Shown: positions 28,496-41,906, counted from the stretch's first letter. The stretch is 64,000 bases of DNA from Ichthyophthirius multifiliis (GCF_000220395.1 NW_004086145.1:20030-84029), one strand, 5' to 3'. Translations and numbers: made by a program. The notes: a model not told the origin generated them from the sequence alone.

Positions 28496-28944
28496 TCATT
28501 TTTATTTTTATTAATTTTATATTTTTTTTAATTCATTTTATTCTTTTATAAGTTCATATTTCATTCCAATCCTTACTAAAGCTTCAAAATAAGTTTATAA
28601 GAAGACAATTGGACTTATACCCATCATAAATATTCCTCTTTTATATGTAATTAATTTTGAAACTCCAATTAAAAAATTTCTATCTTAAAATTTTGTAACC
28701 AGAATTTAGCTGATTAGTATAATCCTAAAAGGGTAAGATTCCCCATAATATTTAATCCTATTTGATATTTAATTATACTTTTATCGTCATCATCTAATTC
28801 TTTAAATTTATATATTTTTTAATTGAAAGTACTTTCTATTTCTCGACGTTTAAATTAATGTAATTAAATGAATTGTTTATGAATTTAATTTATATTTCCT
28901 TTCATATAAAATAATATTTTATCATTCAATTCTTTCTCATTCAT
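28496..28944 (-). CDS. small conserved-looking protein of unknown function
   Basis: ATG at 28944 gives MNEKELNDKILFYMKGNINQ, then YKFKELDDDDKSIIKYQIG and LNIMGNLTLLGLYQSAK; a second frame, offset by one base, continues VTKFQDRNFLIGVSKLITYK, RGIFMMGISPIVFLQTYFEA, LVRIGMKYELIKEQ to TGA at 28498-28496. One missing T in the plus-strand TTT at 28705-28707 would unite them, and the annotated length (449 bases) is exactly one short of a codon multiple. About 149 residues with one or two weakly hydrophobic helices. No family recognised. Confidence 0.6.
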
Positions 28945-29288
28945 TTTCCTTTCCTTTTAATTTTATTTTTTCTTATTATTATTTATAAAAAAATATATAT
29001 AAATGGTATTTTTAATTATTTTTAATATAAATTTATAAATAAATAATATTAATATGAAAAAAAAAATCAGTCCCGAAAGATGGTATTATGATAAATTAAA
29101 TCATAGTTAATCATAATCATATTTATGCATCATAATTTTTAATTTTATAATTATAAAATTTTCATTTGATATAATATATATTTAATTAATTAAATTATAT
29201 AAAAAATCTATATATCTTTATTTTTATATAAATATATTGCTATATATGTTTTTTATTATTTTATATAATTAATTTTATGGGTTATTAC

Positions 29289-29299
29289 TAAATATATAT

Positions 29300-29361
<62 letters not shown>
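29289..29361. repeat. (TA)n microsatellite
   Basis: About 73 bases of TA, interrupted once by TAAATA. Confidence 0.9.
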
Positions 29362-29365
<4 letters not shown>

Positions 29366-29500
29366 TTAAATTAATTTAATTTGATAAAAATATATTAACT
29401 CTTTAACAAATCAAATATTATGAAGTGAATAACTTTTTTTCTAAAATTGTTATTACTTTTAAATTTTTACTAATGATTAAGAAGTTTAATATTTGTTTTT

Positions 29501-29511
<11 letters not shown>

Positions 29512-29561
<50 letters not shown>
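29512..29561. repeat. (TTA)n tract
   Basis: About 16 TTA units following a T18 run. Confidence 0.9.
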
Positions 29562-29563
<2 letters not shown>

Positions 29564-29599
29564 ATTTTTAGATATTAACGGTAAAATCTATAATTATTT

Positions 29600-30245
29600 T
29601 ATTGTTAATTAATCATAATTTTAATTTTAGTTTTATTATTTTTTTTATTGAAATTAATTATAGTTTTCTTAAAATTTATATTAAATTTTTTATTTTTGTT
29701 AATCTTTATTTTTTTTTATACAGGTAGTATAATGTTTAATCTTTAAATATTATCTGATATTATTTTTAAAATACTAAAGCTTTCTTATTTTTATTATGTT
29801 TAAGAATTTATTTCTTAATTTAAATGTTTACTATCTTTATTCTCTTATAAATTATTTAATTATTTTTGATTAATTAATTACTATATAGTTTCAATTTCAT
29901 TTTTTTTTTTATGTTTCTATCCTTTATTTAATTGATTTACTTGTTTAATTTATTCCAAAATAAATTCTATGTTTATTTTTTTATCTTTATTTTACACAAA
30001 ATAACTTACTTATCTTTTCAATACTCCTTTTTCGATTGTTTTCTAAGGTTTTTTTTCACTACTCATTTATTCTAATTAATCAATATTTATTTTATTTTGA
30101 AATATATTAAAATTAAGCAATCTTTTTTCATAAATTTGATTTCTTTTTTATTTCGACAAAACTCCTTCTTTTATTTTCTAATACTCTTTATCATTTTTTT
30201 ATAATAAATTTTAAAAATCCTAAAGGAAATTAAAATCATATTAAC

Positions 30246-30276
<31 letters not shown>

Positions 30277-31330
30277 TATAAATATATAAATACATTTTTT
30301 AATATTCCAAATAAAATAACATCTTAAGAATATACTATAGATGTATATTAATAATTTTTTTATAATAATGTTTCTTCTAATCCTAAATACCATCCTATAG
30401 AAACAATAGAAGTTTCATATTTAATTTTTTCTTTATGTATTTTTTGGAATCTGTTCTTACGATTATTTTATAATAAATATTCTATTTATTTTTATTATTT
30501 AACATCACCTGATTTTATAAAATAAATATATTAGATTTCTTGGTTTTCTTATGTTATTATATTATTTCTTTTAAAGCTAAATTGTTTTGATTTCCAAAAT
30601 AAATTCAAGGCAATATCTTTATTTAATTGTTACAAAATTCCTGATTTATAAAACAATTCGAAATTTTATTAATCTTAACTAAATTCAAAATCATCTATAA
30701 TTAATATTTTTTTTTTTATTTATAAAAAAAAAAAAAACTTAATATTTATTCATAATTTTTCTAATCTAAAAATGCAATATGTGTATTTTCTATAAAATTC
30801 ATTTAAAAATCATTATAATTTTTTTATTTTTCAAATAATTACCCAAAACTTTAATTATTTTAATATTATTATATAACATTCTAATTTTCAATAATTTAAC
30901 ATTTTCCTTTTATTATTGAATAAAGAGAATTATTTAATTAAATTTTTTATCCTTTTTCATAATATTTATGCCTTAATCTTTATATACAATTGCAATAAAT
31001 TTATTTGTTTTTTATTTTTTTTAATTCTTGTACATTTTCTGTCAATTTCATTAGTATAATTAAATCTTCAATGCTCCTTTTTTCACCATCTTTTCTTAAA
31101 ATAGAAATAGCTATCTTTTATTTTATATATTAAAAAAGTTTAAATAAAATAAATACATCACATATTTAATCATTATAATCATCTAAAGATACAAATAATT
31201 ATAATTCACTTAATAAGTCTAAGTTTAAATATTTCTAAACAATATTATCATTATTATTAATATCTATATATTTTTATATTGTATTTTAAATAGAAATAAT
31301 TGAATTTTCATATTATTAATAATTTTCCAT
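29600..31330 (-). CDS. protein with two degenerate cyclic-nucleotide-binding domains
   Basis: ATG at 31330 (MENYQQYENSIISIQNT). A helical N-terminus (KDGEKRSIEDLIILMKLTEN) leads to a first CNB-like domain: YYEKGQKIQLNNSLYSIIK, GKCQIIENQN, QQYQNNQSFGQLFEKQK, NTHIAFLDQKNYEQIL. A second follows: FWKSKQFSFKRNNII, EIQYIYFIKSGDVK, SIVSIGWYLGLEETLLQ, TSIVYSQDVILFGILK. The jelly-roll pattern is clear, but neither phosphate-binding cassette has the usual FGELAL...R. Introns lie near 30700-30735 (A/T runs) and 30205-30295 (TA repeat). A coiled, Gln-rich tail (KGVLSKQKRNQIYEKR, ENKDSKHLNQEINSQ) follows. The stop is not certain; the frame stays open towards 29.5 kb. Confidence 0.6.
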
Positions 31331-31636
31331 TTTTTTTTTTATTTTTAATTTGCACATTAATTAAATTCTAATAAAAGTATAAATTAATCATAAGAAAAGA
31401 TATATAAAAATTAAAATTAACGTAGTTATTAAAAATATATAATTTACAAAATAGATTTTATTTTTCTCACATATCTTTATTTTTTTTTATATTATATAAA
31501 AATAAAATAAAAAAAATATTATTAAAAAAATAGAAAAAAAATAATAAGAATAAAAGATTATGAATAATAAAAAAATATGATTTACGAAAAAATAAAAAAT
31601 ATATGTAAAATATTATATAAAAAAGATATTATATGG

Positions 31637-31686
<50 letters not shown>

Positions 31687-31884
31687 ATTTATATATAATA
31701 TATAAAATATATTTATTAAATACATTTATTTTAATTACATATTTATATTTATACAATATTTTATTAATATTATTATCTACTGCATTAATATATTATTATT
31801 TTAATATATATTTATTTTTTAATTTTATTTATCAATAATATATATTATATAAAAATATATATAGAAATAGAAATAAACAATTGT
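31331..31884. other. divergent intergenic region
   Basis: About 550 bases between the minus CNB gene and the plus ANTH-like gene, with a TA tract at about 31643-31681; no gene seen. Confidence 0.5.
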
Positions 31885-33156
31885 ATGAATAGTATGAATA
31901 ATATATTCAATAAAATTTTTTAAAAAATAAACAAATCACAGTCTGAATGTTAGAAATTATTATAAAAATGTACTATTTTAACTGATAATTTTGAAACAAT
32001 TGACATTAAAAATTTAATAATAATTCTTTAATATTTATAAAATGCAAAAGATAATGATTAATCCGAAATACAAATATCCGAATTTTTCGATTTTATATAA
32101 ACATAAGATAGTTTTGTATATAAAATAAAATTAAAACTTTTATATTTAATCCACAAAGGCATAAAATAAATCGGAATAGATTTTTCTGAATTTTTTTTAG
32201 AAAAAAACCCTACAAAACTTCGAAATAACAACAATAATTTATTAAATATAAAAAATGAAAAAAGTATAGAATTTTTAATTGAAGAATATATAATAAAAGA
32301 TTATTATGATTATTTAATGCGAATATGTTCAAATATTTAGTTATATATAACATGTGTTTAAGGATCTTTTTAATATACATAAAATAATACTTAAGTTAAT
32401 AGTTTTTTAATTTTTAATAATGAATTAAAAGAAGCACAAAAAAACAATGAAAATTTAAAATAAATAATACTTATGGCTTATAAAGTGAGTAATTTATTAA
32501 ATTTTTTAATAAAAAATTTACAAAAAATAAACGATTTTTGTTAAAATTTTAATGATGTTTGGATTTTAAAAAGTATTAAAAAAACAATTTATTCCGATTG
32601 TGTGAGTTATTACAATTTTTTGGATTTTTAAGTGTTTTTTTTATAAGAATTTTATGAATTAATGTAAGAGAGAGATTAAACTTAATTTTATGAACTTATT
32701 TTTGAAAAATAGAGCATTTATAAGATACTTGAGGGCTTTGAGCTTTAATTTTGAGATGTAGAAAAATTAAAAAGATATAATATACCTTTAGAAAGGATAA
32801 AATAAATTGGTAGAAATTAATTAAAAATAGAACTTAAAATGAATTTAGATTAATATGATAAGAAAAGAAAAAATAGCGGAGTTATTTTTACGAATAATAT
32901 ATGTAGATATAAGTTTGAATCTTTTACTTAAAGATAATTGAAAAATATAGTTTTAAAAAAATAAATTTCTATAAAATCTACGATTCTTTAATAAATTGAT
33001 GAAGATTATAAAGAAGAAAATGAAGAGATTTTATTTTAATAATAAGGGTTATAAGAAAATTTAGTAAATAAAAATAATATATTTTAAATATAGACTGTTT
33101 CATAAATTTAATATGATAATAATTATAAAAATAATTATATTGAAAGTGATGCTTGA
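31885..33156 (+). CDS. ANTH-like (AP180/CALM family) protein with an in-frame TGA
   Basis: A single frame of 424 codons from ATG 31885 to TGA 33154-33156, starting MNSMNNIFNKIFQKINKSQS. The N-terminal 280 residues are helical and resemble an ANTH domain, which binds phosphoinositides and clathrin at coated pits: SFVYKIKLKLLYLIHKGIKQ, IDFSEFFLEKNP, KDYYDYLMRICSNI, FYELMQERDQTQFYELIF, YKILEGFELQF. There the frame meets a TGA (32752-32754) and continues at once as DVEKLKRYNIPLERIKQI, which fits the last ANTH helix. A Gln/Asn-rich tail follows. Family assignment rests on the helix pattern and the LIHxG segment, so it is moderate. No intron is needed. Confidence 0.55.
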
Positions 33157-33384
33157 ATTTTTTATTTTTAATAAAAATAATTTTATTTTTAATATAAAAA
33201 TAAAGTAAAAATAATATTTATATTTTAAGTTTTTTTTATTAATTTTTTTTAAAATTAATATTATTTTTTGTTTTTATATAAAAAAAAAAAAAATCTATAT
33301 TTATTTTAAAATTATTTATATATATAATAATTTTTTATTTTTTTCAGACTTCTATTTTTTCTTATAATAATAATTAACTTTAAC

Positions 33385-35482
33385 TCATATATCGTTTATT
33401 TTAGTTTTTTTTTACAAAATATTTTTATTTTATAATATCATTTAGAATTGTTTAGATATTTATAAAAAATATTATAAAACTTATTCCTTTTTAATATTTA
33501 TTATATCATTTTGCTTTTTTAATTAAATAGTATTAGTATTAAGTATTTAAGTACTCTATTATATATAATGTTTGTTTATCTATATATATGTTTATTTATT
33601 AGAAAAATAAATTATTTATAATTAAAATTAATTTTATTATTACTTGATTATTATCTTCATTTATATTGTTTTTATTTTGTTTAAGACTTTCATAATAATT
33701 TAATTTTATTTACAATTATTAATTTGAATCTATTAATATTTAATTTCTAGATATTAATTCTTCATTATCCCTTTATAAACTTTCGTTTTATATACTTAAA
33801 GCTTTATTTAAAAGAATTTCTCGGCTTAGATTTTTTCTGGCTATATTTATATCTTTTTCTAATCTTTATTATTAAAAGAAGATATTTATTTATATTTTTC
33901 TATAATCTTTTTTTAAAATAATACTTTTTTAATTATTCTATATATGCTTAAATATTTCCTCCCTAAAACTCTTTCATATATTACTGTTAGGTTGATTTTG
34001 TAGCTATTAATTCCATTATTTATTTCGCTTTTGTAAGGTCTAGTTTTGGGATTTTTTTTAGGTTTAATTTATTTTCATCTGATTGATCCTATAATTGATT
34101 TTAAACTTTTTCAGGTAAAATTTAATTAGAAAATTAATCTTCATCTTCATAATCATCTTAATACATTTCAGCATCATTAATTATTTTCTAATGGACTATT
34201 AAAATAATTTATTATAAACAGATAAAAAAAAATATATTAAATAAATAAAGTAATATATATATTTATTTATATGAAATTATATAAAAATAATTGAGAGTAT
34301 AATAATATAAATGGAAAGGATAAAAAAATTAAATAAATATATAAATATAATAAATTTGTAAAAAAATATATATATAAATAATATATATATATATATATAT
34401 ATTTACTTAAATAAATTTAATTATATATAAATAATAATTTTAAATTAAATTATACATTTCATAATAAATTAAGGATCAGGAATAATTTATATTTATTGTT
34501 CTTAATTTGATAATAATTTTAATTTAATAATTTCATTAGTTAAATTCTTATAAAATAAAAATTGAAATATAATTATTTTTTATTATATTTATAAAAATAC
34601 CATATTAATATTTAATAAATCTTATTAATTATTTTTTAATTTTTAAATATTTTAGGCTTAAATTAAAATTAAATTATTAAGTTATTACATTTCATCATTC
34701 ATAGCTTTAGTTTATTAATTTAATCCAATAATCTAAATAAAATAATATATAAATATATATTTATATATATATATATAAATATTTGTTTATTATTAAAGAA
34801 AAAATATATTTATTATTATGTATAATTTAGAAAAAAATTATAGAAAATATTAAAAAAATAAAAAAATCTTTTTTAAAAATAAATGTTTATATTACATCTC
34901 TATACTTTATAACTATTCCATTTTCTTCATCATATTGTGGTGTTACTCTTTGTAGTTCGTGTATTAATTTTTCATCTTCTTTAGTTTTTTAGTTTAGTTT
35001 TCGTACTTTTTCTTCTAATTCCTATATTAATTATATTTCATGTTTTTATGCAGCTTCTGTTATTTATTCATTTATAAAAGCCTTTTTTTTTATTATTTTA
35101 TTTAATAATTTTTAATTTTTTATTAATTTTTTTTTATGTATACTTTGCTTTAAGCTAAATTTCTTTCTTCAGTTATCCTCTTTATTATTTTTAAGAATTC
35201 CTTATTTTCTTCATATAATTAATTTAATAATATATTCAAATTTTTATCTCCACAAGAATCAGCTGATTTATATTTGTCTTATTAATAAATATCCTAAGAT
35301 GTTTATAATGAAGGATTTATTCCATTTATTGCTATTTTTAGAGCTTCTTTATTTAATTTTAAAATGTTATTTAATTCTTTTAAATCTTCTTTTAATTATT
35401 GATTTTCTTAATTTAAAAAATCGATTTTTGTTGTTTTTCGATTTAAAGAACAATTTTTTTATTCATTTTCTTATTTATTCAT
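33385..35482 (-). CDS. long coiled-coil protein
   Basis: ATG at 35482 (MNKQENEQKNCSLNRKT). Mostly heptad coiled coil: DFLNQENQQLKEDLKELNNI, LLNQLYEENKEFLKIIKR, ITEERNLAQSKV, IQLIQELEEKVRKLNQKTK, EDEKLIHELQRVTPQYDEE. A 163-base intron (34733-34895) joins KYRD to IIGLNQQTKAMNDEMQQLNN in frame, so what first looks like two genes is one. Further exons give LNIARKNLSREILLN-type heptads (RKNLSREILLNKALSIQ, NEELISRNQILIDSNQQLQ). The last exon ends KKTKINDI, TGA 33387-33385. No named family; the style suits a cytoskeletal or ciliary structural protein, which is inference only. Confidence 0.65.
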
Positions 35483-36214
35483 ATGTATTTAATATTTTTT
35501 TATAATATTGTTTAATTATTATTTTATTAATTATTTTTATATATTTTATTTAAATACTAAATAATAATATATTTTATAAAAATATAAATTATATTTATAA
35601 TATAAAAATATAGATACAATTTTTATAAATGATATGCGTTAAAATATTAAAGAATTAGGTATATTTTTAAAAAGTAAATATTTATGTATTTATTAAAAAA
35701 TAAAAAATATTTTATTTCTTCTATTATAATATATAATTTTATAAAAATAAATATTTTTATAGTTTTAAATATAAAATAAAAAAATAAATATACATATTTT
35801 AAAAATTATATATATATATATAAATATATAAATATTTATAATATTTTATAAAGATATATTATTATTTATATATTTTTTTATTTTTTTAATTTATAGTGAT
35901 TTTTTATTAAATTTTTTATTCTACTAATATATACTTGAATTATTATCATATTAAATTTTTCTTAATTCATATTTTTTTTATTTTACTATATTATTTATTT
36001 TAATTTAAACATTTTTCATTCATTTTAGATAACATATCTTTTAAGATAAAAACATATTTTTAATTATAAAAATAAATATATTTTTATGTTATAAAATTAG
36101 ACTAATTTATAAAAATTCATTAATTTTCACAATCGAAATTAAAATAATAATACTTATAATTTATTAAATTAAATAAAATATTTATTTATTTTTATTTTTA
36201 AAATTAATTAATAT
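35483..36214. other. divergent intergenic region
   Basis: About 730 bases, A+T-rich. A short ATG-led fragment on the minus strand at about 35965-36022 (MNEKCLNQNKQYSK, closed by TGA) may be a leader exon or chance; nothing else seen. Confidence 0.45.
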
Positions 36215-38946
36215 ATGGAAAAAAATTACTTAAATTTGTTGCTTTATTGTCCTTAAAAAGTAGGCAAAAAAACATTAATTTATGAACTATGTACTTTAAT
36301 AGATATATATAATATTATAAAAGATATATTAAAATAAAATAATATCTATTTTTATATTTAAAAAGTTAACGAAAAATATGAATTTGAGATTACAGGCAAG
36401 TTTTTTTATTAAATAAATTTAGATAGCAATTTTGAAGAGTATGTAAAAATAGATTAATCAAATATAGATTTTTTTTATTTTTTTAATAAAAGAAAATTAT
36501 AATAATCCTAATGTATAATTTTTTTATATGATGTTACATAATAAAATACTTTTGAAGATGTTACATAAAAGTTATCTATAAATAAAATTATAATTATAAA
36601 TAATATATATATTTTTTCATTAAAAAATGAAAGGTACTTATAAATAGATAGTATAGTTGATAAAAAAAATGTTATAATATTTTTGATCGGAAACAAAATA
36701 GATTTGAAAGATCAAAGATAAATAGAATATTAACAAGTAATTTTTTAATATAAATATTGCTAATATAAATATATATAATAAAAGGGAAATTCATTTGCAT
36801 AGAAATATAAATTAATTCATATTGAAATATCATTAGTTTAAGAAAAATATGTAAATTAGTTAAAAAATATGATAAGAACAAAGTCAAAATATTTACTTAA
36901 AAAATAATAAAGCATTGAAAATGTTTGCTCAGATATAAAAATATAGATCATAGGTAATCTAATACAATAAATAAATAAATAAATAAATAAATTTAAATTA
37001 TAAAAATAGAGGAAAGTTAATTAAAAAAAGTATAAGCTAAATTATAAAAATTAATAAATAAATTCATGAATAAGAGAAATAATAATAATAATAAGTCAAC
37101 CAAATATAAGGTTAAGATTAGTAAATTAATACAGATAATAATACTATATAATATTAAAACAGAAACAGTTATTAAGTAATAGAATCTTTATAGGCTTTCT
37201 AAACATCTATATATGATATAAATAAAATATATATTTAATAATAATCAGAAACATAAGACTAATAATAATAATAATAAAATTTATAATATAATATATTATA
37301 ATAATAAAAAGAATAAATTAATTAATAATAATAATAAGAATAAGAAAACTATAAAACAATTGATTTAAATACAAAATAGCAATAAACAAAAACAGTAGTA
37401 GAAAATAAAATTAACTTTTTAGAATAAACCTTTTAAAATAAAATTGAATCTTAGAATTAATATTTGACAACAGATTCATGTAAATCGTAAATTAGTACAG
37501 AATTCAATTAATAAAATTAATTAATTTAATAACAATAAAATAATTAAAATGAAAAAAACTACAAAAGAATATAGTTTTTGAAAAATATAGAAATATTAAA
37601 ATAAATCCACTAAGAAAAAATTCATTTAAAAAATTAAAATAAATGTTCTTGTATTTACGATGAAAAAAGCTAAATGCATAATTGTTAAAAAATTCAAAAT
37701 AATTCAAAATAATGGAAATAAACTATAAGTTAAAATTAATTTAATAAAGAATTAAATATATAATTAACAGAAAGTAATAATATTCTATAAGATCCGAATT
37801 TTAATAATATAAATTAAAATAACAATAAAATTGAATATTATTAATAAAACAATAGTTTACATATTGAAAAAATTAGATAAATACTTATGAAACATATAAA
37901 AATATTAATCAAAATAAAGATGAATAACATATTTTAAAAAATAAATATTTTAAAAATTAAACTTAGGAATAAATTCAAAAAAATGATTAATATATTAAAG
38001 GAATAACAATAAAACCTATTTAAATGTCTTTAAAATAAAAACTTGAATAAACAATGTCTATGTTTAAAAAAGCTTAAAAAAAAGAAAATAATAATTTAAA
38101 TGAACTATAAGAAAATGAATCAAAAATGGAAAAAGAAGAAGAATGGTAAAAAGATACACATTAATAATAAAAAATGATAGAAATTAATAATTACAATTAA
38201 TAAAAAACAAATATAAATATAGAATCTACATAAAATGCTATTAAATTGAAAAAGAATAATGAAGATTTAATAAATAAAATTAATTCTAATTAAAATAAAC
38301 TATTATAAAAAAAAAATAGTATTAAATTAAATGAAAATAAAACAAATATTGACTATTAATAAATATAATAAAAAAGTTTAAAAACATAAGCTATTAATAA
38401 TAATATAAATAATAATAATAATAAAATAAAAAGTAAAAAATCAATAAAGATTATATAAATATAAATATATATTTATAAATAAATATATATAAATATATAA
38501 AAATATATATTTATATATATATATTTAATTTTTCATTTTTATTTTTTAGTCTAATAAAAGCATAAATAAAAAAATATTTAGATTGATACAAGTTTAAGTT
38601 TTTTATAATAATAAGATAAAAATTACAATATAAATCATTATTATTAAATATAAAATAATTTAAATAATACTAATAACAATATTAATATTTTAAAAAATAC
38701 ACATTCTAGAAATAATAAAATAAATATTTAAGAAAAATAATAGGAAAAAACAGATAATTCTTAGCAAATTATTAAATGTTTATAAGAATAATTTAATTAA
38801 AATATAAGTTTTAATAATGAATATGATAGTTAAAATTATAATATATAAAACTAATACAAATAAAGTAATCAAAATTACATAATAATGACTTTAGTTGTAT
38901 AATATAAATAACAAGTAAATATTAATTTTATAAAAAATAAATAAAA

Positions 38947-38992
<46 letters not shown>

Positions 38993-39711
38993 CTAATTCT
39001 TATTCTATTTTAAATTTAATAAAAAATTCCTTTTAATTTTATATTTTTTATATTATTTATAATTTAATCTTATAAAATATATATTTTTTTAATAAATATA
39101 AAAATATATAATAAATTAAATTTAATTTATTTTATTTAAAGAATTTTTCTGAAAACATATTTATTGATGATGATTCTTTTATGATCGCTGAAAGAATTTT
39201 TTATTAAATTCATAAAATTAAACCAAGAATTAATTAAATTTAAAAAATTTCTGTATTATTGCAAAACATGATTAATAATCATATTTAAGATTTAACTAAT
39301 AAATTAATCAAAGAATGTAGTTTTTATATATATATATAAAAATATATAAATATATATATAAATATAAAAATATATAAATATATATAAATATTTTTTTTTT
39401 AATTTATAATTTTATATACATTTATATTTATAATTAATTTTATTTTTTATTTTTTAGAAGATTTTTTAAGTAAGTAAACTTTAATAATTAATGATAATAA
39501 AAATAAATTAAAAATTACAACAAATGAAAACTAATTATATAAAAAAAATATTTATGTTAATGGAAAACATAGATATTTATATATTAGACCTAATGATGAT
39601 CCTTATGAACTTGCCTTTTCATTTATAACTACTTATAATATTAAAAAAGATTAAATAAATTTTATTTTAAACTAAATTAAATAAATATAAAAATAATACA
39701 ATATGTAATGA
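36215..39711 (+). CDS. degenerate Ras-like GTPase fused to a long Gln-rich region
   Basis: The ATG at 36215 opens a Rab/Ras-like G domain: LNLLLYCPQKVGKKTLIYEL (P-loop region, first Gly replaced), IIFLYDVTQQNTFEDV, and VIIFLIGNKIDLKD (complete NKxD motif). After an intron (about 36738-36789) it ends HIEISLVQEKYVNQLKNMI. No DxxG switch II motif is visible, so GTP hydrolysis is doubtful. Further 3' are several kilobases of Gln/Asn-rich exons, frequent TA introns, and a final exon with KHRYLYIRPNDDPYELAFSF, ending at TGA 39709-39711. Frames change repeatedly after 36950 and a TGA occurs in the G-domain frame at 37067, so this may be two genes; I join them because no promoter-like gap separates them. 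Confidence 0.5.
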
Positions 39712-39866
39712 TATTTTATTTGTATTTCCAATAGATTAAAAACATATTTAATATATCCATTTTTTTGTTTTAAAAAAAATATAATATTAAATATACAATT
39801 ACCAAAAAAAATAAAATATAATAATAAAAGCATATATATAATAATATAAAATTAATATTTAATATA

Positions 39867-40647
39867 TCACAAATTTTACTTAGAAAAAACCTTCTTTTTT
39901 AATAAAATAACATATAAGGTTCTGATGATCCATCAGTATCATATTTTTTATTAAGAATATTAATTTCTGAACAAATAGCATCATTAAACTGATTCCAAGT
40001 CCCATCATATGGATTTTTACATTCAGCATAATAGTGTCCTCCATGTAAACCTCCCATATGATTAACAATTCCAATAAGATCATAAGTACAATCTAGTACA
40101 CTTTTATCATCTATTTTGTATTTTTTATTTATTTCATATTTATTAAATAATAATATATTGCACATAATTTTTGTTATTTATTACTTGAATTTTTAATAAA
40201 TTTCCTCAAATCAAGATTTTATATATTGAAAGTAATTTTATGCAAAAGCTTTTCTTTCCTGATACTACCGAAATAAAATCTTTTAATATGAATAACTAAA
40301 ACATCAGGTAGTTTCTAAATTTCGAATCTTCTTTTTGACTTTGTATGATTTTTACATTTTTGACAATAATAGGCATTATCTAAAGGTTCTTCCTTTAAAA
40401 ATTATTCAATTAACCTTTCTAATTCATAAACAAAATTAAATCTATGATTATTTGTAAAACTTAACGATAAATCCATAAAATTATCAAATGCATATGATTA
40501 TTTTTCACATTTTAAACAACTAACAATACTTAATAATTATCCTGTAAATATATCAGTTATTATACTATTATCTCTTTCTTTATAATATTAAAACCATATA
40601 TCAGACTTAATTATAAATGTATAAATGTATAAATGTATAAATTATAA

Positions 40648-40692
<45 letters not shown>

Positions 40693-41906
40693 TAATTATT
40701 CTAATATAATATATTATATATATATTTTACTATTTTTTATAAGTCTTGTTAATTTTTAGGGTCAGCTTCTAATTCTTTATAAGGCTTTTTTCCTATAACT
40801 CTATTTAAATCATCATTTAAATTTTCTAATAAAGTCCTTAAAAATTCTTGGCAATCTTCTTGATTATTGCCTTTGAATTTAGTACATATTTTTTCTATAT
40901 TTAATTTTTTATTTATTATTTTTACAAATATATACCTATACTAGATTTTAATTCGGATGGATATTCAGGTGTTAATTTATTATTTGTTGCCATTTTTCGT
41001 ATTAATTTAGCAAATTCATCTGAAACGCCTTTATTTTTTTAGTTTTTTTCCTTTTCATCTATTTTTTATAAAAAATATTCAAGCAATTAGCTGCAATTAA
41101 ATAGACATTATAAAGCTGAATTTCTTTATTTTATTTTTTTAAAAAAAATAATAATAATATTTCAATTTATAAAAAATATAATTACATATAACATGTATTT
41201 CCAATATTTTATAATCCAACCTTTAGAATTTAATTTTTTTATTATTTTTATTTATTAGAATTATTTTAATTATTACTTATAATATTAATCTTTTAATTAT
41301 TTTATTCATTTTATAATTTATAATATTCTTCTATAGAAGAGTATTTATCAAAAGTTATATTTTTTAATGCTGATTAAGAATTTTATTATAATTATTAGTT
41401 ATATAGTTACTATTAATTGTTTTTACTATTTCCATAAATATTATTTGAAACCTAATACTTATTTTATTTTTCTTAATATAATTACCTATTATTGTCTTAA
41501 ATAGCATTTCTTGAATTCGACTAATTTTAATAAGATTATTATAAAGTTTATTTTTCTAATTATTATCTTTCATAAAGTTAATTTTTCTATTAACTTTAAA
41601 AAGGATAACAATTTGGTAAATAATTATTATTATTTTAATAATTATTTTATTATTATTAATATTATTATTGTATATAATTTTTGCTATATGAATTATTGTT
41701 TTATACTTTATTTGAATAATCTTATTGATCATATTAAGATGCTTAATTATTGTTTATTGGTCTTATTTTAAAATCTTAATTATATGCTTAATTATGTATA
41801 TATATATATATTTATATTTTTTTTTTTTCTTTAATAATATATATTTACCAATATTATTATGCATTGTGCTTGGATAATGTCTTTGATTATTATATATTGA
41901 TGACAT
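39867..41906 (-). CDS. ubiquitin-specific protease (USP, C19 peptidase)
   Basis: A deubiquitinase. ATG at 41906 (MSSIYNNQRHYPSTM), a short intron, then an Asn/Gln-rich N-terminus (YSNKVQNNNSYSKNY). Cys box: VGLQNIGNTCYM, interrupted by an intron, then NSALQCLFNCSQLLEYF. QEDCQEFLRTLLENLNDDL follows, then a zinc-ribbon-like pair of CxxC motifs (SCLKCEKQSYAF, YYCQKCKNHTK) and VLVIHIKRFYF. His box: IGIVNHMGGLHGGHYYAECK, and SSEPYMLFY near the end. Catalytic Cys and His are present. An intron near 40605-40750 contains a TA tract and an ATAAATGT repeat. One missing A opposite the T6 at 39895-39900 would let the frame end normally at TGA 39869-39867. Confidence 0.88.
40613..40690. repeat. ATAAATGT short tandem repeat and (TA)n in USP intron
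   Basis: About three and a half copies of ATAAATGT, then about 18 TA units. Confidence 0.8.

Larger units (their letters stand above)
28945..29599. other. A+T-rich spacer with TA and ATT tracts
   Basis: Promoter side of the small minus gene and 3' side of the CNB gene. Contains TA repeats (29289-29361) and an ATT tract (29512-29561). The end of the CNB coding region may lie within it. Confidence 0.5.

Noticed and set aside
34702-35482. Two separate coiled-coil genes on the minus strand divided near 34.7 kb, with an ATG at 34702.
   Set aside because: The 163-base intron 34733-34895 joins them in frame (KYRD to IIGLNQQ), so they are best read as one gene.
39899-40165. An apparent separate 88-residue protein containing the USP His box.
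   Set aside because: It is one piece of the USP gene cut at TAA codons, which are Gln here.
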